Numbered from the stretch's first letter, positions 8,933 through 17,985 are shown. The stretch: DNA of 64,000 nt from Rhodoferax sp. (GCF_028688795.1 NZ_JAQTXM010000002.1:62001-126000); one strand, 5' to 3'. The notes: a model not told the origin generated them from the sequence alone. Made by a program: numbers and translations.

Positions 8933-10828
8933 TCAGGCGCTGATCAAATCCTTGATTTGCTGCAGCGCAGCCGGGTCGTCCATGGTGGTCAAGTCGCCTG
9001 GGTCGCGGCCTTCACACACGGCGGTGATGGCGCGTCGCAGGCACTTGCCACTGCGTGTTTTGGGCAACACGGTCACAAAGCGGACGCGGGCCGGTCGCGC
9101 CACGGCACCCAGGTCGCGGTCGACCAATTTGAAGATCTCGGCCTCCAGCTTGGCTGCGCTGGCCTCATCCACCACCAGGCTGGCGTCCTTGAGCACGGCA
9201 AACGCCATCGCCACCTGGCCCTTGAGCTGGTCAGCGACGCCCACCACCGCCACTTCGGCAATGTTGGGATGGGCCGCAATGCTTTCTTCGATCTCGCGGG
9301 TACCCAATCGGTGTCCCGCCACGTTGATCACGTCATCGGTGCGACCCAAAATAAAGAAATACCCATCGGCGTCGCGCACCCCCCAGTCGAAGGTGCTGTA
9401 GACCAGCTTGCCGGGCACACTCTTCCAGTAGGTTTCAACAAAACGGGTGTCATCGCGCCACACGGTTTGCATGCAGCCCGGTGGCAGCGGACCTTCGATG
9501 GCGACCACACCTTTTTGGTTCGGGCCAACCAACTCTTCACCGGTTTGATCGTCCAGCAACTTCACGTCGTAGCCATACACGGCCTTGCCCGGCGAGCCAA
9601 ATTTGCTTACCGCTTTTTCCACGCCATTGCACAGCGACAAAATTGGCCAGCCGGTCTCGGTTTGCCAGTAGTTGTCAATGATCGGCTTACCCAAACCAGC
9701 GCTGATCCATTGCGCAGTGGGCTCGTCCAGCGGCTCGCCCGCCAAAAACAGCGCACGCAGGCTCGATAAATCATATTTGCTGAGCAAGGCCGGGTCTTGT
9801 TTTTTCAGCACACGAATCGCCGTAGGGGCGCTGAACATCACGGTGACCTTGTACTTTTCAACCAGGCTCCACCAGATGCCGCCGTCAGGGCGAGTTGGCA
9901 GGCCTTCGTACATGATGGTGGCCATGCCGCCAATCAAGGGGCCGTAAATGATGTAGCTGTGCCCCACCACCCAACCAATGTCGCTGGTTGAAAAATAGGT
10001 TTCGCCCGGGTTGCCAGCGTAAATGTGTTTCATGCTGGCGGCCAGTGCCACGCAATAGCCACCGGTGTCGCGCTGCACACCCTTGGGCTTGCCCGTGGTA
10101 CCGCTGGTGTAAAGCGTGTAGCTCGGGTGAGTCGCGTCGACCCATTCACATTCGACCACCGTGCTGAGGTTTTTTTCGCGCAGCGGGCCCCACAACCTGT
10201 CACGGCCTTCGACCAAATTCATAGGCACAAGCCCACGGTCCACCAACAGCACAGATTCAGGCTTGTATTTTGAGAGACTGATGGCTTCGTCCAGCAGCGG
10301 CTTGTAAGCCACGGGCTTGCCGCCACGCGAACCCGCGTCGGCGCTAATGATCACCTTGGGCTCGGCATCTTCAATGCGTGACGCCAATGAGCCCGAGGCA
10401 AAACCGCCAAACACCACCGAGTGAATCGCGCCAATGCGGGTGCAGGCCAACATGGCAAAGGCGGCCTCGGCAATCATGGGCATGTAAATCAGCACGCGGT
10501 CACCCTTGGTGACACCCAGCTCTTTCAGAACTGCCGCCATGCGCTGCACCTCAGCATGCAACTCACGGAAGGAATAAACCTTTTCCTGGTTGGTTTCAGT
10601 CGAGACAAAAATCAACGCCGCTTGGTCGGCACGGTCTTTCAGGTGGCGGTCTACCGCGTTGTGGCACAGGTTGGTCACACCACCAACAAACCACTTGGCA
10701 AACGGCGGGTTGCTGTAATCGCAAATTTGCGTGGGCTGAACCTTCCAATCCACCAACTGGGCTTGCTCGCCCCAAAAACCATCACGGTCGGTGAGTGAGC
10801 GTTGGTGAAATTCGGCGTATGAGGTCAT
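8933..10828 (-). CDS. prpE: Propionyl-CoA synthetase
   Basis: 631 residues, an acetyl-CoA-synthetase-family AMP-forming ligase. The P-loop-like YTSGTTGKPKGVQRDTGG includes the RDTGG continuation typical of PrpE rather than Acs; the NYWQTETGWP motif, GRTDDVINVAGHRLGT hinge region and catalytic Lys (about 595) in TRSGKCLRR follow. It should activate propionate to propionyl-CoA through propionyl-AMP. The start has a good GGAGAC ribosome-binding site. It points away from the exporter genes across a 223-base divergent intergenic region. No prpBC genes are visible here, so the downstream propionate pathway is elsewhere. Confidence 0.9.
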   Translation of the reverse strand: MTSYAEFHQRSLTDRDGFWGEQAQLVDWKVQPTQICDYSNPPFAKWFVGGVTNLCHNAVDRHLKDRADQAALIFVSTETNQEKVYSFRELHAEVQRMAAVLKELGVTKGDRVLIYMPMIAEAAFAMLACTRIGAIHSVVFGGFASGSLASRIEDAEPKVIISADAGSRGGKPVAYKPLLDEAISLSKYKPESVLLVDRGLVPMNLVEGRDRLWGPLREKNLSTVVECEWVDATHPSYTLYTSGTTGKPKGVQRDTGGYCVALAASMKHIYAGNPGETYFSTSDIGWVVGHSYIIYGPLIGGMATIMYEGLPTRPDGGIWWSLVEKYKVTVMFSAPTAIRVLKKQDPALLSKYDLSSLRALFLAGEPLDEPTAQWISAGLGKPIIDNYWQTETGWPILSLCNGVEKAVSKFGSPGKAVYGYDVKLLDDQTGEELVGPNQKGVVAIEGPLPPGCMQTVWRDDTRFVETYWKSVPGKLVYSTFDWGVRDADGYFFILGRTDDVINVAGHRLGTREIEESIAAHPNIAEVAVVGVADQLKGQVAMAFAVLKDASLVVDEASAAKLEAEIFKLVDRDLGAVARPARVRFVTVLPKTRSGKCLRRAITAVCEGRDPGDLTTMDDPAALQQIKDLISA

Positions 10829-11051
10829 GGGTTGTCTCCGGTGGTTATCTTTAAGCTATTTTTAAACTGAATTCATAATTATGAACGGTGAGCTTGCACG
10901 GCCCTGACTTGGTCGCAGAAAAGCATCCTGAACGCTCGCAAGGATGGGGCTGCGTTGAAATGCTTACCAACATGCCGAAAGCCTTTGACCGGCAATTCTT
11001 CGTGGGTAAGCGCACAAAGCCCCAAGCGCACCATGCCGCACAATCCTCGCC

Positions 11052-12296
11052 ATGACATTCAAGCGCACACATTTTTATTGGGCTGGGGCTTTGCTGATCG
11101 TTGCAGCGGGGGTATTCGCATGGACGCAGCGCGGTCAGGCGGTAGACATGGTTCGGGTGGCGCAAGGCCCAATGGTTCAGTCGGTGGTGACCAGCGGTCG
11201 TATTGACAGCGTGGCGCGCATGGACATAGCCAGCCAAACCACTGCGCGCATTGACAGCATTTTGGTGCGCGAGGGCGACACCGTGCAAGCAGGTCAAGTG
11301 CTGGTGCGCCTGCAGGGCGATGAGGCCGCAGCCAATTTGAAGCTGGCGCAGGCCGCCATGAACGAGGCCCAAGCGCGACTGCGCCAACTCAAGACAGTTC
11401 AAGTGCCGGTGAGCCTGCAGCAACTGGCGCAAGCGCGCAGCGCCTCCGTGCAGGCTGAGCGCGAATTGTCCCGCGCGCAAGACCTGCTCAAGCAAGGGTT
11501 CATTTCCCAGTCCCGCCTGGATGACGCCATGCGCCTGGCCCAAAGTGCCCAGGCCCAAGTGCTGGCAGCGTCCGCACAGGCCCAGGGCAACCAGGCCGGT
11601 GGCGCTGAAGCCACGGCCGCGCAGGCCCGCCTTGAACAAGCCGCTGCCAACGCAGCCGCTGCAGCCACCCGGCTCAACAGCTTGAGCCTGCGCGCGCCAG
11701 TGGCGGCCAACGTCATCAGCCGCAGCGCCGACCCTGGCGACACCGCACAAGCCGGGCGCGTGATTTTGACGCTGGTCAGCGGTGCTGAGACGCGCATCCA
11801 AACCAGTGTGGACGAGAAAAACCTCAAGTACATCCGTCTGGGCCAATCCGCTCGCGCCAACGCCGATGCCTACCCGGAGCAGCCATTTCCTGCCACCTTG
11901 ATCACCATCGCACCTGCCGTGGATGCGTTGCGCGGCACGGTTGACCTGAAACTGCGCGTCGACAAGGCCCTTGAGTTTTTGCGCCCCGACATGACCGTCA
12001 GCGTGGAAATCATCACCGCACAGGTGCCCGATGCCCTGATGCTGAGCACCGACGCGCTGCGCCGCGACGCCAGTGGTGCCGCGTTTGTGCTGGTTGAACG
12101 AGATGGGCGTGCGGCGCGCTCGGACGTGACCCTGGGTTTGCAAGGCATCGGCACCACGCAAGTGCTCAAGGGCCTGGCCGTCGGCGACCGTGTGATTTTG
12201 CCCACCACGACGGCAGCGCCTGGCGACAAGGTACGCCAGAAAAGCGAGCCTGTGGCCCGCGGCAACGCACAACCCATTCCTGGACTGACTCAGTAA
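11052..12296 (+). CDS. Efflux periplasmic adaptor (HlyD/MacA-like)
   Basis: 414 residues. One N-terminal membrane anchor (about 10-25, WAGALLIVAAGVFAW) is followed by a biotinyl-lipoyl-like half (RIDSILVREGDTVQAGQVL), a long Ala/Gln-rich coiled-coil hairpin (about 90-215), the second lipoyl half (SLRAPVAANVISR), and a beta-barrel domain. This is the layout of adaptors that bridge inner-membrane pumps to outer-membrane channels. It is followed by an FtsX-type permease and a LolD/MacB-type ATPase, so the three form a MacAB-like exporter in which the ATPase and permease are separate genes. The substrate is unknown and no outer-membrane channel gene lies next to it. Confidence 0.88.
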   Translation: MTFKRTHFYWAGALLIVAAGVFAWTQRGQAVDMVRVAQGPMVQSVVTSGRIDSVARMDIASQTTARIDSILVREGDTVQAGQVLVRLQGDEAAANLKLAQAAMNEAQARLRQLKTVQVPVSLQQLAQARSASVQAERELSRAQDLLKQGFISQSRLDDAMRLAQSAQAQVLAASAQAQGNQAGGAEATAAQARLEQAAANAAAAATRLNSLSLRAPVAANVISRSADPGDTAQAGRVILTLVSGAETRIQTSVDEKNLKYIRLGQSARANADAYPEQPFPATLITIAPAVDALRGTVDLKLRVDKALEFLRPDMTVSVEIITAQVPDALMLSTDALRRDASGAAFVLVERDGRAARSDVTLGLQGIGTTQVLKGLAVGDRVILPTTTAAPGDKVRQKSEPVARGNAQPIPGLTQ

Positions 12297-12380
12297 GAAA
12301 CGCATGACCAACGTTCCATTCATGCCATCGCAAGACGCCAGCACCCGGGTGTGCTGGCCTGTGATGCGGTGACTTTCCGT

Positions 12381-13598
12381 ATGCTGCGCCTGCCCTTTGC
12401 CCCGATGGTGTGCCTGCGTTACTTGCGTGAAGGGCGCATGCAAACGGTGCTGATTCTGGCCGGCGTGACTGGCGGTGTGGCAGTGATCATCTTTTTGACC
12501 ACCCTGATCAGCCAGCTGCAGACGTCCATCATCGACAAGACTCTGGGCAGCCAGGCCCACATCGTGCTCAAGGCGCCGCAAGCCGTGAACCACACCACCC
12601 TGCCATCCGAGCAGACGGCAGCCATCATCCAACCCCGCGCACAACGCCTGCAGTCCATTGACCAATGGGCGGCAGTAGCCAAACTGGCTGAACAAACCCC
12701 CGGCGTGCTGGCCGTCTCACCCATGCTCTCAGGCGCGGGCTTTGCCACACGGGCCGATGCCCGCCAGGCCATTTCCATGATGGGGGTCGATGCACAGGCC
12801 TACCAGCGCATTGTGCGTATGGAAAAATACCTTAAGGCAGGCCGCTTTGATGTCAGTGGCACGCACGCCGTGATCGGGGTGGAGCTGGCCAAAGACCTGG
12901 GCGTGACGGTGGGCGACAAGATTCGGCTGGTCACCATGGATGGCCGCGATGACCTGTTCAGCGTCACCGGCATCTTTGACATCGGTAACCGCGACCTGAA
13001 CCGGCGCTGGGTCTACACCAGTGTCAAAGTTGCTCAAACCCTGCTGGACTTGCCCGGCGGCATCACCCAGATTGACCTACGCGTGGCCAACTTGTTTGAT
13101 GCCGAAAGCATCGCGCGGCCCTTGCAGGCACAAACGGGTTTGAGTGTGGACAGCTGGATGCAAACCAACGCGCAGTTGCTCTCGGCGCTGAAAAGCCAGA
13201 GCGTGTCCAACAACCTGATCCGCGCCTTTGTCACCGCCATTGTGGCGGTGGGCATTGCCAGCGTGCTGGTGGTGTCGGTGGTGCAAAAGCAAAAGGAAAT
13301 CGGCATTTTGCGGGCCATGGGGGCCAGCCCGTGGCGCATCATGTCAGTGTTTTTGCTGCAAGGTGGCTTTTATGGCTTGATGGGATCGGCACTGGGTTCA
13401 GCACTGTCACTGGGGCTGCTGAAATTTTTCTCCAAAATCACGCGCAATGCTGATGGCTCGGCACTGGTCAGCCCAGATTTGGATGTGTCGGTGGTGCTCA
13501 GTACCTGCGCCATGGCGCTGGCAGTGGGGCTGCTGGCTGCAGCCCTGCCCGCCCGCCGCGCCGCCAGGCTCGACCCGGTGCAGGCCATTCGCATTTGA
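12381..13598 (+). CDS. ABC transporter permease, FtsX/MacB type
   Basis: About 405 residues from the ATG giving MLRLPFAPMV; an in-frame GTG 30 bases earlier is possible and no convincing ribosome-binding site decides between them. One membrane helix near the N-terminus (about 20-43), a large periplasmic domain, then three helices at the C-terminus (around 275-300, 325-350 and 370-392), with the QKQKEIGILRAMGAS coupling segment between them that contacts the ATPase. This is the FtsX/LolC/MacB permease fold. It has no fused nucleotide-binding domain; the next gene supplies it. Confidence 0.88.
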   Translation: MLRLPFAPMVCLRYLREGRMQTVLILAGVTGGVAVIIFLTTLISQLQTSIIDKTLGSQAHIVLKAPQAVNHTTLPSEQTAAIIQPRAQRLQSIDQWAAVAKLAEQTPGVLAVSPMLSGAGFATRADARQAISMMGVDAQAYQRIVRMEKYLKAGRFDVSGTHAVIGVELAKDLGVTVGDKIRLVTMDGRDDLFSVTGIFDIGNRDLNRRWVYTSVKVAQTLLDLPGGITQIDLRVANLFDAESIARPLQAQTGLSVDSWMQTNAQLLSALKSQSVSNNLIRAFVTAIVAVGIASVLVVSVVQKQKEIGILRAMGASPWRIMSVFLLQGGFYGLMGSALGSALSLGLLKFFSKITRNADGSALVSPDLDVSVVLSTCAMALAVGLLAAALPARRAARLDPVQAIRI

Positions 13599-13663
13599 TG
13601 GCTGGCCCACGCCCGTGACCACCAACGACAAAGCCTTGAAGCCACACCCACCCCATCGCTGAC

Positions 13664-14341
13664 ATGGCCCACATCGTCGAGTTAAAACAAGTCCGCAAAA
13701 GCTACGGTGAAGGCACGCCGGTGGTCACCGAAGTGCTGCACGGCATTGACCTGGTCATTGCCGAAGGCGAGTTTGCGGCACTGACGGGCCCATCCGGCTC
13801 GGGCAAAAGCACGCTGCTCAACATCATTGGCCTGCTGGAGCATGCCAGCAGTGGGCAAATGTTCATCAATGGCGAGAACACATCCGAGATGGATGATGCC
13901 CGGCTTACCGACTTGCGGGGGCGCAGCATCGGCTTCATTTTTCAGTTTCACCACCTGCTACCGGGGTTCAGTGCACTGGAAAACGTCATGATGCCAGCCA
14001 TCATCGACAACGGCTGGCCCACAGCCCGGGCCCAAGACGATGCCATGCGCCTCCTGACCCAAGTGGGTCTCAAGGACGCAGCGCACAAGCGCCCGGCACA
14101 GCTCTCGGGCGGCATGCAGCAGCGCGTGGCCATCGCCCGTGCGCTGGCCTTGTCCCCGCGCCTGATCCTGGCCGACGAGCCCACAGGCAACCTCGACACC
14201 CACAGCGCCAACGATATTTTTGAGTTGCTGGAAAATATCAACCGTGAGCAACAGTCTGCTTGCCTGATCGTGACGCATGACCCTGCGCTGGCTGCGCGCT
14301 GCATACGGCAGATTCAGATTGTGGACGGCCAATTAGTATGA
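13664..14341 (+). CDS. ABC transporter ATP-binding protein, LolD/MacB type
   Basis: 225 residues, a single ATPase domain. Walker A is GPSGSGKST at 42-50, the Q-loop lies in FIFQFHHLLP, the ABC signature is LSGGMQQR at 147-154, Walker B with ADEPTGNLD is at 170-178, and the H-loop is VTHD. The LNIIG and EPTGNLD wording places it with the LolD/MacB/FtsE group, which drives FtsX-fold permeases by mechanotransmission rather than classical transport. It closes the adaptor-permease-ATPase group, 65 bases after the permease. Two palindrome copies lie immediately downstream. Confidence 0.92.
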   Translation: MAHIVELKQVRKSYGEGTPVVTEVLHGIDLVIAEGEFAALTGPSGSGKSTLLNIIGLLEHASSGQMFINGENTSEMDDARLTDLRGRSIGFIFQFHHLLPGFSALENVMMPAIIDNGWPTARAQDDAMRLLTQVGLKDAAHKRPAQLSGGMQQRVAIARALALSPRLILADEPTGNLDTHSANDIFELLENINREQQSACLIVTHDPALAARCIRQIQIVDGQLV

Positions 14342-14346
14342 ATTAA

Positions 14347-14382
14347 ATAGCTACTTGCGCAATATTTACAAGGGCCAGAGCC
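14347..14382 (+). repeat. Dispersed palindrome copy 2 (intergenic)
   Basis: Begins ATAGCTACTTGCGCAATA and ends AAGGGCCAGAGCC, with an AT-rich tail. It starts 6 bases after the ATPase stop codon. A half-like fragment (GGGTAAGGGCTAAATGC, about 14411-14427) lies between it and copy 3. Confidence 0.8.
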
Positions 14383-14438
14383 TAATTCATTCAAAAATTT
14401 TTATCCCGTGTGGGTAAGGGCTAAATGCTTCATATTCA

Positions 14439-14474
14439 GTAGCTACTCACGCTTTAAGCATAAGCTCTAGCGCC
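14439..14474 (+). repeat. Dispersed palindrome copy 3 (intergenic)
   Basis: Begins GTAGCTACTCACGCTTTAA and ends AAGCTCTAGCGCC. It abuts the stop codon of the minus-strand hydrolase gene, so copies 2 and 3 fill the space between two convergent genes and could act as a two-way terminator region. Confidence 0.75.
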
Positions 14475-15077
14475 TTATTTAATCAAAGAATGCAGCGCTT
14501 TGAATTGCGGATGTTCGGCACTGCCAAGCCACTCAAACACCACCATCTCCGTGGTCACCAGTTCCGCGCCAGCACCAGCGAGGCGGTCAAACGCGGCGTC
14601 GCGGTTGCGCTCAGTACGCGAACTGCAGGCATCGGTCACCACCCACACCTCAAACTCATCTTCGAGCAAATGCAAGGCTGTTTGCATCAGGCACACATGC
14701 GCTTCACAGCCGGCGATCACGATGCTGCTGCGCTCGGTGGGTGTGTTGGACGGTTTTTGCAAATGCTTGGGCAGGCTGCGCGCATTACCGGCAGGCGCTT
14801 TCATGGGCGGACGCAACCATTCGCCCAAACCTTCTTCAACCCCGCTGAACTGCATTTTGGCCAGCGTGTTTTGGCACAAGCTACGTATGTCGGGTGGGTT
14901 CTGGCCCAATTTGGACGGATTTTGCTCGGTGCCCCACACCGGCACCTGCAGCAATTTGGCGGCTTGCGCCAGTCGTACTGCATTTGCCAGCACCAGCGGG
15001 GCCTCAAAAATGGCGGGCATCAGGCGCGCTTGGTAATCCACGAGCACCAATTGGGAGAGTTCAGCATCAAGCAGCAT
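14475..15077 (-). CDS. Isochorismatase-family cysteine hydrolase
   Basis: 200 residues. The first catalytic Asp is Asp14 in LVLVDYQARLM and the nucleophile Cys is probably Cys129 in GCEAHVCLMQ. The fold and length fit YcaC-like cysteine hydrolases, a group that includes nicotinamidases and many uncharacterised members. Between about residues 92 and 116 there is a segment rich in Lys, Pro and Asn that is longer than in most relatives I know; it is not one of the palindromes. The gene stands alone, so the substrate cannot be inferred from its neighbours. Confidence 0.82.
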   Translation of the reverse strand: MLLDAELSQLVLVDYQARLMPAIFEAPLVLANAVRLAQAAKLLQVPVWGTEQNPSKLGQNPPDIRSLCQNTLAKMQFSGVEEGLGEWLRPPMKAPAGNARSLPKHLQKPSNTPTERSSIVIAGCEAHVCLMQTALHLLEDEFEVWVVTDACSSRTERNRDAAFDRLAGAGAELVTTEMVVFEWLGSAEHPQFKALHSLIK

Positions 15078-15439
15078 GGCGGGCTTTCTATAAATAAGGG
15101 AACAAATCTAAGCGTGATTAAACCGCAGGGCAGTCAATCCACATTAACCCATCAAAAACACTATTGAAAAAATAGCTACCTACGCTTATTTAATAAGGGC
15201 TATAGGCCTATTTCTTATATAAAACGAATTCGAGTAATACGTAAAAAGGCCCTCCGCCATGCGTACACTACTTGCTGTAACCCGCAGCGCACGCCGGGAA
15301 TCCGACTCCGCGAATGTCCCCCGGCTTGCGCTGCGCCCAAGCCTCCTCCTTGATTTCGCTACGTCGGATACCCAGCGCACACCGCTAGTCGCGGTCAATG
15401 CGATTTCATGTTTTGGAGTGGCCATCTTGACCGTGCGTG
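15078..15439. other. 362-base intergenic region
   Basis: It holds palindrome copy 4 and about 230 bases to its right that I cannot assign. A 79-codon minus-strand frame (15186-15425) exists but runs through the palindrome, has no visible ribosome-binding site and an Arg/Ser-rich composition, so I do not call it a gene. The stretch 15282-15400 is rich in CGC-containing words and reads like dispersed intergenic sequence. Confidence 0.4.
15172..15208 (+). repeat. Dispersed palindrome copy 4 (intergenic)
   Basis: Left arm ATAGCTACCTACGCTTAT, right arm ATAAGGGCTATAGGCC, followed by the same TTTCTTATATAA tail as copy 1. This is close to the best consensus copy in the window. Confidence 0.85.
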
Positions 15440-16420
15440 TCAGCCCTGAATTTTCACCACGACACGACCACGCACCCGCCCGGCCATGAGCGCCTGCGCT
15501 TGGGGAATGCAGTCGTCCAGCGCCACCTCATGCACCATGGTTTCCAGCAGCGCCAGGTCCAGGTCTTGCGCCAGCCGGTCCCAGGCCCGTTGGCGTTTGG
15601 CCAGCGGCGCCATCACCGAGTCAACCCCTGCCAGCGTGACGCCACGCAAAATGAAGGGCATGACCGTGGTCGGCAAGTCCAAGCCCTGCGCCAAACCACA
15701 GGCCGCCACCACGCCGCCGTAGCGGGTTTGCGCCAGCGCGTTAGCCAGCGTGTGCGAGCCCACCGCGTCCACCACACCGGCCCAGCGTTCTTTTTGAAAC
15801 GGCTTGCCAGGCGCAGATAACGTGGCCCGATCCACGATGCTGCTGGCACCCAGCGTTTTCAAGTAAGCCTCTTCACTGGCCTTACCCGTGGCCGCCACCA
15901 CTGTGTAGCCCAGCCTGGCCAGCAAGGCAATCGCCACACTGCCGACCCCGCCAGTGGCACCGGTCACCAGCACCTCACCTGCGCCCGGCTTCACGCCATG
16001 GTCTTCCAGTGCCAGCACACACAGCATGGCGGTGTAGCCCGCCGTGCCAATGGCCATCGCTTGGCGCGGTGTGAAGGCGGTTGGCAGGCGCACCAGCCAG
16101 TCGCCCTTGAGCCGTGCTTTTTCAGCCAGGCAGCCCCAATGGGTTTCACCCACGCCCCAGCCGTTGTGCACCACCAAGTCACCCACCTGCCAATTCGGGT
16201 GGCTTGATTCGATGACCGTGCCAGCACCGTCAATACCTGCCACCATGGGCCAGTGCCGCACCACCGGACCGGTGTTGGTGATGGCCAAACCATCCTTGTA
16301 ATTCAGCGTGGAATACGCCACGGCCATCGTCACATCGCCCGTAGGCAAGCGCGATTCATCGACTTGCGTCAAGCTGGCATGAAAGCCCTGTGCGTTTTCT
16401 AACAGCAATGCCTTGAACAT
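15440..16420 (-). CDS. acuI: Acrylyl-CoA reductase-type MDR oxidoreductase (AcuI/YhdH)
   Basis: 326 residues, zinc-independent medium-chain reductase. The N-terminal GroES-like domain carries the family YSTLNYKDGLAIT (about 36-48) and GIDGAGTV, and the nucleotide-binding domain carries VTGATGGVGSVA. These match AcuI/YhdH, which reduce acryloyl-CoA to propionyl-CoA with NADPH. That activity fits with a propionyl-CoA synthetase elsewhere in the window, but the two genes are not linked. A relaxed-specificity quinone- or enoate-reductase role is the alternative. Confidence 0.85.
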   Translation of the reverse strand: MFKALLLENAQGFHASLTQVDESRLPTGDVTMAVAYSTLNYKDGLAITNTGPVVRHWPMVAGIDGAGTVIESSHPNWQVGDLVVHNGWGVGETHWGCLAEKARLKGDWLVRLPTAFTPRQAMAIGTAGYTAMLCVLALEDHGVKPGAGEVLVTGATGGVGSVAIALLARLGYTVVAATGKASEEAYLKTLGASSIVDRATLSAPGKPFQKERWAGVVDAVGSHTLANALAQTRYGGVVAACGLAQGLDLPTTVMPFILRGVTLAGVDSVMAPLAKRQRAWDRLAQDLDLALLETMVHEVALDDCIPQAQALMAGRVRGRVVVKIQG

Positions 16421-16508
16421 ATAAATCCTTTAAATCAATTACAAATCAACAAGTTAAGTGCAAATCAAAGAAATCAGTTTGGTCTGGCAAAGCAGGTAAA
16501 CTCAAGCC

Positions 16509-17090
16509 ATGCTACAACCCTTGCGAACCACCATCCTCTCTCTGAGTTTATTGTTGGCTAACTTCGCACATGCAGCGCCGCCTGAAATCCCCGATGACAT
16601 GGGCCGATTGCTCGCCAAAAAGGGCTTGCTCAGTCAAATTGACCAGGTTCGTCAATCTGTCACTCACAAAGCCTCCGACTTGGTGGTGAACGCTTTGGGA
16701 TTTTTGGGCGTGCCCTACAAACGCGGTGGCAATTCGGCAGACACCGGGTTTGACTGCAGTGGTTTTGTCAAAGCCATGTACGAACAAACCGTTGGGTTGA
16801 TCTTGCCGCGCAAGGCCGAACAGCAAGCCGCCGCCACCCAGCAAATCGATCAGGGCGAATTGCGGCCCGGTGACTTGGTGTTTTTCAACACCATGCGGCG
16901 CGCCTTCAGCCATGTGGGCATTTACATCGGTGAGGGCAAATTCATTCACGCCCCTAAGCCTGGCGCAGAAGTTCGGGTGGAAAGCATGGGCTTGTCGTAC
17001 TGGAGTCGCCGCTTTGACGGCGCACGTCGGGTTCAATCCTCGGCAACTGACGTCGCCTCACCTGCGCAGACTATCGAACCGAAAATGTAA
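16509..17090 (+). CDS. NlpC/P60 (C40) cell wall peptidase, secreted
   Basis: 193 residues. A signal peptide (about 1-22, SLSLLLANFAHAA) is followed by a helical segment and the NlpC/P60 domain with the catalytic Cys83 in TGFDCSGFV, His135 in FSHVGIY and a third residue at or near His147. These enzymes cut stem peptides of peptidoglycan, usually between D-Glu and the diamino acid. There is no SH3 or LysM targeting domain. Its 3' end overlaps the convergent cyclase-FHA gene by 20 bases. Confidence 0.9.
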   Translation: MLQPLRTTILSLSLLLANFAHAAPPEIPDDMGRLLAKKGLLSQIDQVRQSVTHKASDLVVNALGFLGVPYKRGGNSADTGFDCSGFVKAMYEQTVGLILPRKAEQQAAATQQIDQGELRPGDLVFFNTMRRAFSHVGIYIGEGKFIHAPKPGAEVRVESMGLSYWSRRFDGARRVQSSATDVASPAQTIEPKM

Positions 17091-17985
17091 CCACGGGTGC
17101 GCCAAGGTCACCAAAAGGTGTGCCTAGCGCAATTTCACCCCGGCCGTGCAGCACACACTCTTCACGGCGCAACAGCAAATCGGACCCGCCGCCAAAAAAT
17201 CTGACCCAGCAACCATAAGAGCTGACGTCTGTCAGCACCACACTGCCATTGCGCCAGTCAAGGCGCGCGTGTTTTCGTGAGACATGCAGGTCACTCACCA
17301 CAAACTCCGCTTCGCGCATGCGCCCAATGTGCATAGGAAGTTCAAACGCCTTGAAAGTTTTGCGGCTGTCCAGATAGGACAACTCAATCTGACTGCCCAA
17401 AACATCACGCTGCGACGCATCAAAACCATCGGCCAACGGCGACTGGATGGTGAAAAACTCTGAATCGACATCTTCCTGCCATTCAATCTGGTACACCGTG
17501 CAGGGTTCCGCTCGCCCTCTGACATGAATCGGACCGAGCAACCGGGAGCGAATATCCGGCGACAACTTACCCCCCCCAATGGCTTCAGCATTGACCCAAA
17601 TCTGGTGTGGCCCCGTCAACTCACTCAAGCGCGCTGCAATGTTGACGGCATCCCCGTAACAATCATCCTCTACCATTTCTACATCACCCCGTGCCACGCC
17701 AATGCGAAGCGGCATGTAAACGCCCGATCCGGCTGAGGTCAAGCGCTGCTCATAGGCTCGCTGAACATCGACCACCGCGGCAAGGGCGTGACGGTTTTCC
17801 TTGAAAAGAACCAATACCCCGTCACCCAGAAACTTGACGACACGGCCCCCGTTGGCCTTGAATTTTTCTGCCAACCAGGCAGTGATTTGCGTCACCGCCT
17901 CCGTGGCTTTGGCGTTGCCCAGGGATTCAAAGACGCCCGTGCTACCAAACAGGTCAGCAAAAACGACAGTGGATTGAACGCCCAT
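17071..17985 (-). CDS. Class III nucleotide cyclase-like protein with C-terminal FHA domain
   Basis: 304 residues. The N-terminal half is a class III cyclase homology domain: FADLFGST with metal ligand Asp11, KFLGDGVLV with Asp55, and GDAVNIAARL at 111-120. The C-terminal part (about 200-285) is an FHA domain, with HIGR at 219-222 and VSRKHARL at 235-242, which binds phosphothreonine peptides. There is no membrane segment. It may be a cyclic nucleotide synthase switched by a phosphorylated partner, or a degenerate cyclase used as a binding domain; the substrate-specifying residues cannot be judged with confidence by eye. It overlaps the convergent NlpC/P60 gene. Confidence 0.85.
   Translation of the reverse strand: MGVQSTVVFADLFGSTGVFESLGNAKATEAVTQITAWLAEKFKANGGRVVKFLGDGVLVLFKENRHALAAVVDVQRAYEQRLTSAGSGVYMPLRIGVARGDVEMVEDDCYGDAVNIAARLSELTGPHQIWVNAEAIGGGKLSPDIRSRLLGPIHVRGRAEPCTVYQIEWQEDVDSEFFTIQSPLADGFDASQRDVLGSQIELSYLDSRKTFKAFELPMHIGRMREAEFVVSDLHVSRKHARLDWRNGSVVLTDVSSYGCWVRFFGGGSDLLLRREECVLHGRGEIALGTPFGDLGAPVVTFSVR

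Noticed and set aside
10851..12695. 614-codon minus-strand open frame
   Set aside because: It lies antisense to the adaptor gene, is rich in His, Gln and Gly with no family resemblance, and the plus-strand frame has clear domains.
15186..15425. 79-codon minus-strand frame in the acuI upstream region
   Set aside because: It overlaps a palindrome copy, has low-complexity Arg/Ser content and lacks a ribosome-binding site.
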